From: an uncultured Pelagibacteraceae bacterium
GTDB taxonomy: Bacteria > Pseudomonadota > Alphaproteobacteria > Pelagibacterales > Pelagibacteraceae
Direction: 5' to 3'
Assembly: GCA_902536205.1 (NCBI GenBank)
Contig: CACAWM010000018.1
Location: 1-10,986, forward strand
DNA length: 10,986 nt
Part shown: in pieces, positions 1 to 5,942 of the stretch
Numbering within the stretch: the first letter of the stretch is position 1
Layout: each line of letters opens with the position of its first letter
Translations under genes and position numbers: made by a program
The notes under the pieces: model-generated
Told to the model about the DNA's origin: nothing
Databases searched by the model: none
Seen by the model: the letters and a program-made list of their open reading frames with translations, nothing else

Positions 1-56
1 TGTTGTTTGCAGATGCAAAAAAGATGACAGAAGATATAGTCAAAAATTTAGACTAA
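1..56 (+). CDS. pntB: NAD(P) transhydrogenase subunit beta, C-terminal fragment (partial, 5' end outside window)
   Basis: An open frame runs from the window edge (first full codon at base 3) to a TAA at 54-56 and encodes LFADAKKMTEDIVKNLD. This resembles the conserved C-terminal tail of the NADP(H)-binding domain III of proton-translocating transhydrogenase beta subunits, which ends in a similar M-L-F-G-D-A-K segment followed by a short helix. The two bases before the frame (TG) would fit a preceding ATG codon, matching the family Met. If correct, the protein is an inner-membrane subunit that couples proton movement to hydride transfer from NADH to NADP. The stop codon shares its last A with the ATG of the transaldolase (TAATG), which suggests translational coupling. 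Only 17 residues are visible, so the call rests on a short recognised tail. Confidence 0.65.
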   Translation, partial: LFADAKKMTEDIVKNLD

Positions 57-754
57 TGAAAACAAAAATTTTTTGTGACATTGCTGACTATAAGACCATT
101 AAATTTTTTAACAATAAATCTTTAGTTGATGGTTTTACTACTAATCCGAGTTTAATGCGATTAGCTGGAGCCAAAAATTATAAACAGTATTCTCTTAAAA
201 TTTTGAAGATTTGTAAAAAAAAACCTATTTCTTTTGAAGTGTTTGCTGATAATTTTAAAGATATACTCAAACAAGCTTATGAAATTAATTCTTGGGGTAA
301 AAATGTTTACGTAAAAATTCCAGTTGTAAATTCTAAAGGAATATTTACAGGGCCAGCAATCAAAGAATTAAGTGATAAAGGAATAAAACTCAACATAACT
401 GCAGTTTACACATTCGAACAAACTAGAAAGATTTTTAAAAAATTAAATAAAAAAACAAAATCAATAATTTCAATATTTGCAGGAAGAATGGCTGATAAAG
501 GCAAAGACCCTATTCCAATGTTTAAAAAAAGTATTTCTTTGACTAAGAAAAATAAAAATATTGAAATTCTTTGGGCTAGTACGAGAGAACCTTACAACTT
601 TATCCAAGCAAAACAATTAAATTGTAATATAATTACAATGCCACCAAAAGTAATAAATCAAATTGAGGGATTTGGTAAGAGTTTCAAATCTATGACAATA
701 GATACTGTTAAAGGCTTCCTAACTGATAGTAAAAAATCAAGATTCAGTCTTTAA
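56..754 (+). CDS. tal: Small transaldolase / fructose-6-phosphate aldolase-like protein (TalC/FSA family)
   Basis: 232 residues, close to the usual 210-230 of the short single-domain transaldolase family. Family features are seen in order: FCDIAD near residue 5 (Asp8), the FTTNPSL motif at 27-33, the YVKIPV strand at 85-90 whose Lys87 is the expected Schiff-base lysine, the LNITAVYTF segment near 112-120, a phosphate-loop-like FAGRMADKGKDP near 141-152, and an ASTRE segment near 174-178. The family transfers a dihydroxyacetone unit between sugar phosphates or cleaves fructose 6-phosphate; sequence alone does not decide which. With transketolase in the same window it would complete the non-oxidative pentose phosphate branch. 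The start ATG overlaps the upstream stop by one base and has no Shine-Dalgarno, so coupling is likely. The stop lies in a TTAA shared with the convergent typA stop, leaving no space for a terminator. Confidence 0.85.
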   Translation: MKTKIFCDIADYKTIKFFNNKSLVDGFTTNPSLMRLAGAKNYKQYSLKILKICKKKPISFEVFADNFKDILKQAYEINSWGKNVYVKIPVVNSKGIFTGPAIKELSDKGIKLNITAVYTFEQTRKIFKKLNKKTKSIISIFAGRMADKGKDPIPMFKKSISLTKKNKNIEILWASTREPYNFIQAKQLNCNIITMPPKVINQIEGFGKSFKSMTIDTVKGFLTDSKKSRFSL

Positions 755-2574
755 GAAGCTTTGGATCTTGATTGCCTTTTTCTTTCATGGGGGTCTAATA
801 CTAACTTTCTAAGTCTACAGGATATTGGAGTTATTTCTAAAGCCTCATCTGTATTAAGCATACTTAGCTGTTCGGCTATAGCCATCTTTCTTACTGGTGT
901 TAAAACTACATTTTCATCAGTTCCTTGGGTCCTCATATTTGTAAGCTTTTTCCCTTTTAAAACATTAATTTCCAAGTCACCACTTTTTGAAGAAAGGCCT
1001 ACTATCATCCCCTCATAGACTGGATCATTATGAGAAACAAACATTTCACCTCGAGCTTGTAAATTGAAAATAGCAAAGGCAACAGCTTTCCCATTTTCAA
1101 TGGAAATTAAAGCACCGTTTCTTCTTCCCTCCATATCTCCAGTGTATTCTCCATAAGAGTGAAAAATTCTATTTATTACACCAGTACCTTTTGTTAACGT
1201 CAAAAATCTACTTGTGTAACCCATTAATCCTCTAGTTGGTGCATGAAAAATTAATCTTTTTTTATTTTTTCCGGTATCCTTAAGATCAATTAATTTACCT
1301 CTTCTTCTATTCATGGAGTCTATAATTTTAGATGAAAACTCTTCATCTAGATCCATTGTTATTTCTTCTATTGGTTCAAGTTTATTTCCGCGATCATCTT
1401 TTTTTATCAATACTTTCGGTGGACTTACAGTCATTTCAAAACCCTCTCTTCTCATTTGTGTTAAAAGTATCTCTAACATTAGCTCACCTCTACCACTTAT
1501 AATAAAAGAGTCTTTATTTTGATTTTCTTCAAAGTTGATCCCAACGTTATTTTCAGCTTCTAAAATTAAACGATCTCTAATTTGAGTACTTGTTAATTTT
1601 TTCCCTTCTGTACCTGCTAATGGAGAGCTATTCACGGTTATTGTAATAGACATAGTAGGCGGATCAATTGGCGTTGCATTAATGGGATCATTTACTTCTA
1701 AATCACAAATTGTATCAGCAACGTTAGCTTTTTCTAACCCTGCAATAATTACTATATCTCCAGCCTCTCCTTGATCAATTGCAACTTTTTTTGTTCCTTC
1801 ATATCTAAATATTTTTGTAAGCCTTCCTTCATCAACTTTTTTTCCACTTAGATCTATCGCTTTAATTTGCTGATTTGCTTTTGCAGTTCCTTGGGCAATT
1901 CTTCCTACTAAGCTTCTTCCCAAAAAGCTATCAGCATAAAGAAGTGTAGACAGCATAGCGAATGGTTTTGTTTTATCAAAAGTTGATGGTTTAACATGTT
2001 CGATTATTAAATTTAATAATGGTTGTAAATTTTCTCTTGGACCTTCTATTTCTTTTGATGCCCAACCAGATCTTCCGCTTGCATATAATACTGGAAAATC
2101 TAACTGTTCCTCATTTGCATCAAGACTCACAAACAAGTCAAAAGTTTCATCTAATACTTCATTAGCCCGCTGATCTTGCTTATCAAGCTTGTTTATTACT
2201 ACTATAGGCTTCAAACCTTGTTTCAAAGCTTTAGATAATACAAATTTTGTTTGTGGCATAACTCCTTCGGCTGAGTCAATAAGCAATAAAGCTCCATCAG
2301 CCATATGTAAAACTCTTTCAACCTCTGCTGCAAAATCTCTGTGTCCGGGGGTGTCAATAATATTAATTCTCGACTCTTTCCAATTTATTGATGTGGGTTT
2401 AGCAAGAATTGTTATACCTCTTTCTTTTTCTAATTCTCCCGAATCCATTACACGTTCTTCAACATTTTCATTTGCTCTAAAAGTTCCACTCTGTTTCATT
2501 AAATTGTCAATCAATGTAGTCTTCCCATGATCAACGTGAGCAATTATTGTTATATTTCTTATTGAATGTGTCAT
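751..2574 (-). CDS. typA: Ribosome-associated translational GTPase TypA/BipA
   Basis: 607 residues, full length for TypA/BipA. GTPase motifs are clear: G1 AHVDHGKT at 12-19, G2 region ERGITI at 51-56, G3 DTPGH at 74-78 and G4 NKLD at 128-131, followed by EF-G-like beta-barrel domains and the BipA-specific C-terminal domain (FHAPTRGLMGY, then a basic LRKLVLDPHERKR tail). The family binds the 70S ribosome and supports ribosome assembly and growth at low temperature or under stress. The ATG is the only sensible start: the family begins with a few residues before RNIxIIAHVDHGK, and later Met codons would cut into G1. That ATG lies two bases after the CCA end of the initiator tRNA gene, so no normal leader or Shine-Dalgarno is possible. 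The gene ends tail-to-tail with the transaldolase, with stops overlapping by four bases. Confidence 0.97.
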   Translation of the reverse strand: MTHSIRNITIIAHVDHGKTTLIDNLMKQSGTFRANENVEERVMDSGELEKERGITILAKPTSINWKESRINIIDTPGHRDFAAEVERVLHMADGALLLIDSAEGVMPQTKFVLSKALKQGLKPIVVINKLDKQDQRANEVLDETFDLFVSLDANEEQLDFPVLYASGRSGWASKEIEGPRENLQPLLNLIIEHVKPSTFDKTKPFAMLSTLLYADSFLGRSLVGRIAQGTAKANQQIKAIDLSGKKVDEGRLTKIFRYEGTKKVAIDQGEAGDIVIIAGLEKANVADTICDLEVNDPINATPIDPPTMSITITVNSSPLAGTEGKKLTSTQIRDRLILEAENNVGINFEENQNKDSFIISGRGELMLEILLTQMRREGFEMTVSPPKVLIKKDDRGNKLEPIEEITMDLDEEFSSKIIDSMNRRRGKLIDLKDTGKNKKRLIFHAPTRGLMGYTSRFLTLTKGTGVINRIFHSYGEYTGDMEGRRNGALISIENGKAVAFAIFNLQARGEMFVSHNDPVYEGMIVGLSSKSGDLEINVLKGKKLTNMRTQGTDENVVLTPVRKMAIAEQLSMLNTDEALEITPISCRLRKLVLDPHERKRQSRSKAS

Positions 2575-2576
2575 TT

Positions 2577-2653
<77 letters not shown>

Positions 2654-2658
2654 ATAAT

Positions 2659-2862
2659 TTACTTTTTTTTAATGTTAATAGCCTGAAGTTTATCTTTTTC
2701 TTCTTTAATATCGTAAACTATTGATTGTTCTTCTTTAAGAACTCTTAATTTAGAGTTCTCTAACGCTGATACATGAAGAAAAATATCTTTTTGAGTTTCA
2801 TCGTCAGTTATAAAACCGTAACCTTTTTTGGCATTAAACCATTTCACTTTACCAGATGGCAT
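2659..2862 (-). CDS. Cold-shock domain protein, CspA family
   Basis: A 67-residue single cold-shock domain. The N-terminus MPSGKVKWFNAKKGYGFI is the standard family opening; RNP1 (KGYGFI) is at 13-18 and RNP2 (DIFLHVS) at 26-32. Such proteins bind single-stranded RNA or DNA and melt mRNA structure, often aiding translation in the cold. A longer frame with an ATG at 2875-2877 exists, but the ATG at 2860-2862 is preferred: it matches the family start and follows a GAGAGG Shine-Dalgarno with about seven intervening bases, whereas the upstream ATG would lie within or just before that site. The last residues are lysine-rich (INIKKK). It lies 25 bases downstream of rpsU, and its stop is 5 bases before the initiator tRNA. 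Which csp paralogue it corresponds to cannot be told. Confidence 0.93.
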   Translation of the reverse strand: MPSGKVKWFNAKKGYGFITDDETQKDIFLHVSALENSKLRVLKEEQSIVYDIKEEKDKLQAINIKKK

Positions 2863-2866
2863 TGTT

Positions 2867-2873
2867 AATCCTC
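2867..2873 (-). promoter_or_regulatory. Shine-Dalgarno of csp, decides its start
   Basis: On the minus strand the bases read GAGAGGA, followed by a short TTAACA spacer to the ATG at 2860-2862. This selects the shorter csp start over the in-frame ATG at 2875-2877. It is one of only two good ribosome binding sites I see in the window. Confidence 0.7.
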
Positions 2874-2887
2874 TCATTTTAATAAAT

Positions 2888-3082
2888 TTAGTACCTATTT
2901 TTTAATTTTTGGAGTTTTTTTATTCTTTTAAGATTTTCTGTTTGAACTCTCTTTTTTTTTTCAGATGGTTTCTCGTAAGTGCTTTTCATTTTCATTACTT
3001 TGAAAAAACCCTCTTTTTGAAGCTTTCTTTTAAGAACTCGTATAGCTTGTTCTACATTGTTATCTTTAACGTCTATTTTAAT
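2888..3082 (-). CDS. rpsU: 30S ribosomal protein S21, with a probable AUU start codon
   Basis: This gene has no ATG, GTG or TTG at its front and is easily missed. The frame encodes (I/M)KIDVKDNNVEQAIRVLK, then RKLQKEGFFK, a KPSEKKKR motif and a basic tail ending KNRY: 64 residues, clearly bacterial S21 (NNVEQA, LKRK, Q(K/R)EG and EKPSEKKKR are family signatures). S21 binds the 30S platform near the anti-Shine-Dalgarno and promotes initiation. Upstream in frame lies a TAA at 3095-3097; the codons between are CCG GAG GTT TTT ATT AAA. The ATT at 3080-3082 is five bases after a perfect GGAGG and aligns with the usual S21 initiator Met (ten positions through NNV, as in alphaproteobacterial S21 sequences recalled from memory). 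The first in-frame ATG is at residue 30 and would delete the conserved half. A run of ten A lies within the KKK codons. Confidence 0.93.
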   Translation of the reverse strand: MKIDVKDNNVEQAIRVLKRKLQKEGFFKVMKMKSTYEKPSEKKKRVQTENLKRIKKLQKLKNRY

Positions 3083-3133
3083 AAAAACCTCCGGTTAATT
3101 TTCTTGGTAGTTATCATTTGACAATCTATTTGT
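3083..3133 (-). promoter_or_regulatory. Short gap upstream of rpsU; weak promoter-like sequence
   Basis: This 51-base gap is among the longest in the minus-strand gene run. Reading toward rpsU there is a TAGACA (3131-3136, overlapping the trcR stop), 15 bases, then GATAAC (3110-3115), which loosely resembles -35 and -10 elements. A small inverted repeat GACAA-5-TTGTC (3120-3134) overlaps it; it is too weak and lacks a T-run to be called a terminator. A start near 3103 would give a leader of about 20 bases containing the GGAGG. Pattern evidence only; read-through from trcR is equally possible. Confidence 0.25.
3088..3092 (-). promoter_or_regulatory. Strong Shine-Dalgarno (GGAGG) of rpsU, decides the ATT start
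   Basis: The minus strand reads GGAGG, then TTTTT, then ATT. This is the strongest ribosome binding site in the window, and its five-base spacing points to the ATT at 3080-3082. The next isoleucine codon (ATA at 3074-3076) would be eleven bases away. Confidence 0.8.
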
Positions 3134-3718
3134 CTAGAGAGAAGCAGCTTGAGCTTTTTTTTCCTCTCTAATTTTAGCTTTTTTCTCTCTTTCAACTCGT
3201 CTTTTAGCTTTTTCTAAGCTTTTTTGAAAAGCTTCTTGAGTACAAAGCGCTAATATAACCGGATCTCTAGGCTTAAGGTTAGAAAAATTCCAATAACTTC
3301 TTTTTCTTATGAGAGATACAGTGCCTTTTGTGCTTCCTACGAGTTTTGAGATTTGTCCATCAGTTAATTCTGATGCATTTTTACATAACCATAGAATTGC
3401 ATCTGGTCTATCTTGTCTTTTGGATAACGGAGTATACTTTGGCCTTTTTCTCTCTTTAATCTCAACTTCCTCAATTTTTTTTAATAACTCTAGTTTCTTC
3501 TCAGGATTTTTAGAACAAGTTTCTATTTCCTCTCTGGATAATTGACCTGCTAAAATCGGGTTGTACGCCTTTATTCCCTTAGCTACATCGCCGTCAGCTA
3601 TACCTTTTATTTCTAATTCATGAAGATTGCAAAATTCAGCTATCTGTTTAAAAGTTAAAGTTGTGTTTTCAACTAGCCAAACAGCGGTAGCTTTTGGCAT
3701 GAACGGTGCTTCTGTCAT
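3134..3718 (-). CDS. trcR: TrcR-like putative cell-cycle transcriptional regulator (DUF1013 family)
   Basis: 194 residues with the DUF1013/TrcR opening MPKATAVWLVENTTLTFKQI, and a following IAEFCNLHELEIKGIADG. Two helix-turn-helix-like segments can be seen, about residues 12-44 and 105-142 (DAILWLCKN, LTDGQISKLVGSTKGTVSLIRKR). The last 30 residues are a highly charged Lys/Arg/Glu helix. The family is almost confined to alphaproteobacteria and has been linked to the CtrA-controlled cell cycle; the targets in this organism are unknown. The chosen ATG (3716-3718) is three bases after the rpmE stop with no Shine-Dalgarno, which suggests coupling; a second in-frame ATG at residue 7 is directly before the conserved PKATAVWL block and could be the true start. 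It precedes rpsU by 51 bases. Confidence 0.88.
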   Translation of the reverse strand: MTEAPFMPKATAVWLVENTTLTFKQIAEFCNLHELEIKGIADGDVAKGIKAYNPILAGQLSREEIETCSKNPEKKLELLKKIEEVEIKERKRPKYTPLSKRQDRPDAILWLCKNASELTDGQISKLVGSTKGTVSLIRKRSYWNFSNLKPRDPVILALCTQEAFQKSLEKAKRRVEREKKAKIREEKKAQAASL

Positions 3719-3721
3719 AAA

Positions 3722-3946
3722 TTATTTTTTTGATCTCAGGTTACTGAATTTCTTATTGTATTTACTTACCCTACCTTTATCAAGAATCTTTTGAGCTCCC
3801 CCAGTCCATGCAAAGTGTGATTTTGGATCAATATCCAATTTCAGGACATCATTTTCTTTACCCCAAGTTGATCTTGTTTCAAATTCTGTGCCATCAGTCA
3901 TCACAACTTTTATTTTGTGATAATTAGGATGTATGTTTTTTTTCAT
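3722..3946 (-). CDS. rpmE: 50S ribosomal protein L31, cysteine-free type
   Basis: 74 residues beginning [29 protein letters not shown], with [13 protein letters not shown] in the middle and a basic RVSKYNKKF tail: the alphaproteobacterial form of L31. L31 bridges the large subunit to the small-subunit head. The zinc-binding cysteines of the C+ form are absent (there is no Cys at all), so this is a zinc-independent C- version. The ATG has no Shine-Dalgarno (CTCCGTTC immediately precedes it on the coding strand). It is 28 bases after the suhB stop and 3 bases before trcR. Confidence 0.95.
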   Translation of the reverse strand: MKKNIHPNYHKIKVVMTDGTEFETRSTWGKENDVLKLDIDPKSHFAWTGGAQKILDKGRVSKYNKKFSNLRSKK

Positions 3947-3955
3947 GAACGGAGT

Positions 3956-3982
3956 TTTATATTAATAATAGTTTTTACTCAA
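3956..3982 (-). promoter_or_regulatory. Possible promoter of rpmE giving a near-leaderless mRNA
   Basis: On the minus strand TTGAGT (3977-3982, inside the end of suhB) is followed after 15 bases by TATAAA (3956-3961). A start about seven bases further would fall around 3949, only a few bases from the rpmE ATG at 3944-3946. The lack of a Shine-Dalgarno fits a near-leaderless message. In DNA this AT-rich such matches arise by chance, so confidence is low. Confidence 0.28.
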
Positions 3983-4775
3983 TATCTTTTTTACTAATTA
4001 AATCTCTAATTTCATCGTGAATATTAGAATTACTAGCTAAAATATTCTTTTTTAAAGGTAAGCTTACATCTTCCTCAAAAAAATCGATAAAGCCACCAGC
4101 TTCTTTAACAATAATTAACCCTGCAGCAATATCCCAATAATTTAATTCTCTTTGCCAATAACCATCAAATCTACCACATGCTACATATGCCATGTCTAAA
4201 GCTGCGCTTCCAAATTTTCTGACATTTGAAACGTTATTTGAAATATTTATATATTCTGAAAAAATTTTTTCTTTTATTTTACTCGCACCTTTAGGACCTC
4301 CTGTTACAAGCAATGCATCTTTAATTCTTTTTTTATTAGAAACTCTTATTCTTGAATTATTTAGATAAGCTCCATTTCCTTTCTCAGCACTAAACATTTC
4401 ATTTGTTATTGGATTAAATATCACTCCACACTTAATTTCAGAGTCTTCTTCATAAGCAATCGAAATTGCAAACTGAGGTATACCATTTAAAAAATTCATG
4501 GTTCCATCTATTGGATCAATTATCCATCTATTTTTGATGTTTGATTTATTTATTACACCTGCTTCTTCAGTTATGATTCCAAATTCTGGATGAGCTTTTT
4601 GTAATTCATCAATTAATATTTTTTCAGTTCTTTTATCAGCAGATGAAACAAAATCACCAGGACCTTTAGTTGAAACTTGTAGATTTTCAATTTCTCCAAA
4701 GTCTCGTATTAAAGATCTTGATGCTTTCATGCATGCTTTGGTAATCAAATTAATTTGTGGAGAATTTAATCTCAT
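3975..4775 (-). CDS. suhB: Inositol-1-monophosphatase family phosphatase (SuhB-like)
   Basis: 266 residues, the usual length for the Mg-dependent inositol monophosphatase family. Metal-site motifs are in place: the SSADKRTEK region near 44-52 (Asp47), TEEAG at 69-73, DPIDGT at 87-92 and WDIAAG at 214-219. It probably hydrolyses inositol 1-phosphate or a related sugar or nucleotide phosphate. In E. coli the homologue SuhB also associates with rRNA antitermination complexes; whether that applies here is unknown, but the neighbouring translation genes make it worth noting. The ATG shares one base with the efp stop (TAATG), with a weak AGAG upstream, so translation is likely coupled to efp. Confidence 0.93.
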   Translation of the reverse strand: MRLNSPQINLITKACMKASRSLIRDFGEIENLQVSTKGPGDFVSSADKRTEKILIDELQKAHPEFGIITEEAGVINKSNIKNRWIIDPIDGTMNFLNGIPQFAISIAYEEDSEIKCGVIFNPITNEMFSAEKGNGAYLNNSRIRVSNKKRIKDALLVTGGPKGASKIKEKIFSEYINISNNVSNVRKFGSAALDMAYVACGRFDGYWQRELNYWDIAAGLIIVKEAGGFIDFFEEDVSLPLKKNILASNSNIHDEIRDLISKKDIE

Positions 4776-5338
4776 TAATTTACTCTTTTTACATATTCAA
4801 GAGTACGAGTATCAATAACAATTTTTTCGCCACTCTCAATAAACGGCGGAACATTTATTTTTATTCCGCAGTCTAGTAAAGCAGGTTTATATGACGAGGA
4901 TGCAGTTTGATTTTTAATAGCAGCATCAGTTGTTTCAATGGTGCACTCAATATTGTTAGGTAATTCAATAGAAATTGGTTTTTCCTCCATAAAAGAAATT
5001 GTTACTTCTAAATTTTCTTTTAAAAGTTTATATTGTTCTCCTGCAATAGACTTAGCAATTTCCACCTGTTCAAAATTTGTGTTATCCATAAAATGACAAT
5101 TTTCACCATCTATATATAAAAAATTAAATTTTTTTTCCTCTACTTCAGCTTTCTCAACTGTTTCACTCGATCTAAATCTTTCATTTAATTTTGTTCCCTT
5201 AATTACACTTTTTAATTCTACTTGGTTAAAAGCGCCACCTTTACCAGGTTTTACATGTTGAGTTTTTAAAACATTCCAATAATCGCTTTTATGTTCGATT
5301 ATCATTCCGGGTTTTATTTCATTAGCATTTATTTTCAT
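4775..5338 (-). CDS. efp: Translation elongation factor P
   Basis: 187 residues, full length for bacterial EF-P, which has three beta-barrel domains and rescues ribosomes stalled at polyproline stretches. The domain I loop HVKPGKGGAF carries Lys33 at the position that is beta-lysylated in many proteobacteria; whether it is modified here depends on EpmA/EpmB, not in this window. The domain III signature DCGIKINVPPFIESGEKIVIDTRTLEYVKRV is complete. The start overlaps the thiE stop by four bases (ATGA), and the stop overlaps the suhB start by one, so the gene is embedded between coupled neighbours. No Shine-Dalgarno is visible. Confidence 0.97.
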   Translation of the reverse strand: MKINANEIKPGMIIEHKSDYWNVLKTQHVKPGKGGAFNQVELKSVIKGTKLNERFRSSETVEKAEVEEKKFNFLYIDGENCHFMDNTNFEQVEIAKSIAGEQYKLLKENLEVTISFMEEKPISIELPNNIECTIETTDAAIKNQTASSSYKPALLDCGIKINVPPFIESGEKIVIDTRTLEYVKRVN

Positions 5339-5937
5339 TTAAATTTACTAATCGCCTGTTCGGGTTTTAATTTTGGGTTATCCCAAATAAAACTTGATAA
5401 TGCAATATATTTTGCACCAGCTTGCATCAATTTTTTATAATTAAGGTTATTAATACCACCAATAACAACAATTGGTTTTTTAATATTTTTTTTTGACCAT
5501 TTTAAAATATGTAAATTTGCTTTTTTAGCACCAGGTTTTAGTCTTGATTTAAAAAAAGATCCAAAGGCAATATAATCGGCCTTATTCTCAATAGCATTAT
5601 TTGCTAAGATTTTGGAATTATGACATGTAATTCCTAAAATTTTCTTTTTGAGTTTTTTTCTTGCAATTTTAAAAGATCCATCAACTTGACCCATATGACA
5701 CCCATCAGCTTTAATTTTAGAGACTAAACTAAAATAATCGTTAATGATAAATTTCACCTTATGTTTAGTTGTAATTTTTTTTACCTTTTTCGAGATAAAT
5801 AAAATTTTTTTTTGACTCGTATTTTTAACTCTTAGTTGAAAAAACTTTACATTTTTAAGCGACAATACTTTATCTAAACTAGCGTAGAAACTCTGATTAA
5901 TTTTATTTGGTGAAATTAAGTATACTAATCTTTTCAA
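5335..5937 (-). CDS. thiE: Thiamine-phosphate synthase (ThiE-like)
   Basis: 200 residues from the TTG at 5935-5937, a TIM-barrel ThiE-type protein that joins HMP-PP and HET-P to thiamine phosphate. Counting from that start: FQLRVK at 33-38 (Gln34, Arg36, Lys38), IIND at 64-67, ADGCHMGQ at 77-84, ILGITCHN at 100-107 and VIGGIN at 158-163, all recognisable ThiE motifs. Two places differ from the usual pattern: LRxK has Val where Glu or Asp is common, and the pyrophosphate-loop threonines (usually PTxTK) are replaced in GSFFKSRLK at 126-134. The frame is open back to a GTG at 5977-5979, but that would overlap fba by 37 bases with a one-base Shine-Dalgarno spacing, so I prefer the TTG five bases after the fba stop; this is not certain. 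TPP is the cofactor of the transketolase in the same operon. Confidence 0.85.
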   Translation of the reverse strand: MKRLVYLISPNKINQSFYASLDKVLSLKNVKFFQLRVKNTSQKKILFISKKVKKITTKHKVKFIINDYFSLVSKIKADGCHMGQVDGSFKIARKKLKKKILGITCHNSKILANNAIENKADYIAFGSFFKSRLKPGAKKANLHILKWSKKNIKKPIVVIGGINNLNYKKLMQAGAKYIALSSFIWDNPKLKPEQAISKFK

Positions 5938-5942
5938 AGGAA

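Noticed and set aside
189..2530. Plus-strand ORFs opposite typA (e.g. 761-1018, 1313-1522, 2189-2530)
   Set aside because: They are antisense to a well-conserved full-length GTPase and show no recognisable domains or start signals.
2863..2877. Longer csp start with five extra residues (MRGLT)
   Set aside because: The extra codons cover the GAGAGGA ribosome binding site, and the family begins at MPSGKVKWF.
2909..3121. 70-residue plus-strand ORF, Phe-rich and hydrophobic
   Set aside because: It is the antisense shadow of rpsU, whose T-rich complement reads as Phe and Leu codons; the minus-strand S21 match is decisive.
3120..3134. GACAA-5-TTGTC inverted repeat at the end of trcR as a terminator or operator
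   Set aside because: Five-base arms and no T-tract; too weak for a terminator and too short to claim an operator without a second copy.
3216..3234. Perfect inverted repeat AAGCTTTT-3-AAAAGCTT
   Set aside because: It lies inside the trcR coding region in a Lys/Glu/Ser-rich helix and is AT-rich with no following U-run at a gene end, so it is better explained by codon repetition than as a terminator.
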